Positions 63,518 through 64,000 of a stretch of DNA of 64,000 nucleotides are shown piece after piece. Under the pieces are notes generated by a model. The model did no database searches. It was not told the origin of the DNA and saw nothing but the letters and a program-made list of their open reading frames with translations. Both the position numbers and the translations under genes were made by a program. The DNA is from Myxococcus xanthus (lineage in GTDB: Bacteria > Myxococcota > Myxococcia > Myxococcales > Myxococcaceae), in assembly GCF_006402735.1 (NCBI RefSeq), contig NZ_CP017174.1, forward strand, positions 4,405,001 to 4,469,000, in the 5' to 3' direction. Position 1 is the first letter of the stretch. The number at the start of each line of letters is the position of its first letter.

Positions 63518-64000
63518 ATGAGCAACAGCCACAGCCATCATCACCACCACGACGACGACCGGGACAAGGACGAGGTGCTTGCCCGCTACATGGCCCAGCA
63601 TGGCCTGAAGAGCACGCGGCAGCGCAGCCTCATCATCGACACGTTCTTCGCGGTGGGAGGCCACCTGTCGGTGGAGGAGCTGTGGAACAAGGTGCGCGAA
63701 CAGGACACCAAGGTGTCCGTCGCCACCGTGTACCGGACCATGAAGCTGCTCAGTGAGTGTGGCCTGGCCCACGCGCGCAACTTCGGGGACGGGCAGACGC
63801 GCTACGAGGCGGCCGCGGGGCGCGACCACCATGACCACCTGGTCTGTACGCGCTGCGGCACCATCATCGAGTTCGAGAATGAGCGCATCGAGGCGCTCCA
63901 GGACGCCGTGGCCCGCAAGCACGGCTTCAAGGTGACGTCGCACAAGATGGAGCTGTACGGCCTGTGTCGTGACTGTCAGCGGGCCGGGCCGCCCGCCTCG
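63518..64000 (+). CDS. Fur-family metal regulator with a His-rich N-terminus, running off the window
   Basis: At least 161 residues; the stop lies beyond the right edge. ATG 63518 follows AAGG. The DNA-binding half (YMAQHGLKSTRQRSLIIDTF, then VSVATVYRTMKLLSECGLAH) and the dimerisation half (GRDHHDHLVCTRCGTIIEFE) with CxxC and a second CRDC pair are typical of Fur/PerR/Zur. The N-terminus is unusually His/Asp-rich (SHSHHHHHDDDRDKDE) and may add a metal-binding site. Metal identity (Fe, Zn or Mn) cannot be decided. Confidence 0.9.
   Translation, partial: MSNSHSHHHHHDDDRDKDEVLARYMAQHGLKSTRQRSLIIDTFFAVGGHLSVEELWNKVREQDTKVSVATVYRTMKLLSECGLAHARNFGDGQTRYEAAAGRDHHDHLVCTRCGTIIEFENERIEALQDAVARKHGFKVTSHKMELYGLCRDCQRAGPPAS

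Overview
The window is chromosomal DNA of very high G+C content from a myxobacterium, most likely Myxococcus or a close relative. The grounds are the gene mix rather than any single marker: an FHA/sigma-54 activator divergent from a Ser/Thr kinase with a C-terminal TPR-like tail, a GlgE-pathway operon, a fungalysin-type M36 protease, many lipoproteins of unknown function, a formylglycine-generating enzyme, a DUF2277 protein and myxobacterial-looking insertion-sequence debris. No rRNA, tRNA, CRISPR array or intact mobile element was seen.

Bases 1-9240 are an accessory, mosaic stretch. It holds gene fragments (a sigma-54 activator cut at base 301, a frameshifted DUF3396-like gene, an internally deleted amidoligase), IS630 and IS21 remnants, a 99-bp tandem duplication and a 30-bp direct repeat flanking a DHFR-like gene. 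Intact genes here are an FG-GAP/VCBS repeat protein with visibly lower G+C than its surroundings, a secreted serine hydrolase and a small membrane protein with a cysteine cluster.

Bases 9243-20387 return to ordinary gene density. A tight four-gene operon (alpha-oxoamine synthase, CitE-like lyase, MaoC-like hydratase, quinone oxidoreductase) looks like an uncharacterised small pathway. It is followed by a formylglycine-generating enzyme, membrane and beta-barrel proteins, a guanidinium exporter (SugE/Gdx) preceded by a guanidine-III riboswitch, an NAPE-PLD-like metallo-hydrolase and an orphan chemoreceptor.

Bases 20424-30708 contain an isochorismatase-family hydrolase, a DUF2277 protein and a heavy-metal efflux locus. 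The efflux operon runs leftward (TlpA-like thioredoxin, two small cysteine-rich secreted proteins, CusB-like adaptor, CusA-like pump, TolC-like channel). It is divergent from an ArsR-rhodanese regulator and an MFS transporter, with a clear ArsR-type palindrome between them. The adaptor and one small protein share a repeated CxEH...CxxC metal-binding-like module.

Bases 30824-38480 hold the M36 protease, an MFS transporter, an operon of polyprenyl synthase, GbsR/MarR regulator and AIG2-like protein with a perfect operator-like palindrome in front, two very small genes, and a roughly 740-bp noncoding array in which an 8-bp core recurs about every 48 bp.

Bases 38480-45680 are the complete GlgE operon (glgE, treS, maltokinase, glgB), converting trehalose to branched alpha-glucan through maltose and maltose-1-phosphate. 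Bases 45901-64000 carry an ECF sigma factor, an intradiol dioxygenase whose end appears fused by deletion to a response regulator lacking its receiver, the partner histidine kinase, a pentapeptide-repeat protein, several secreted or lipoproteins, the FHA/sigma-54 activator and kinase pair, a lipoprotein alpha-amylase, a PHP-domain protein, FmdB-type zinc-ribbon proteins and the start of a Fur-family regulator running off the right edge.
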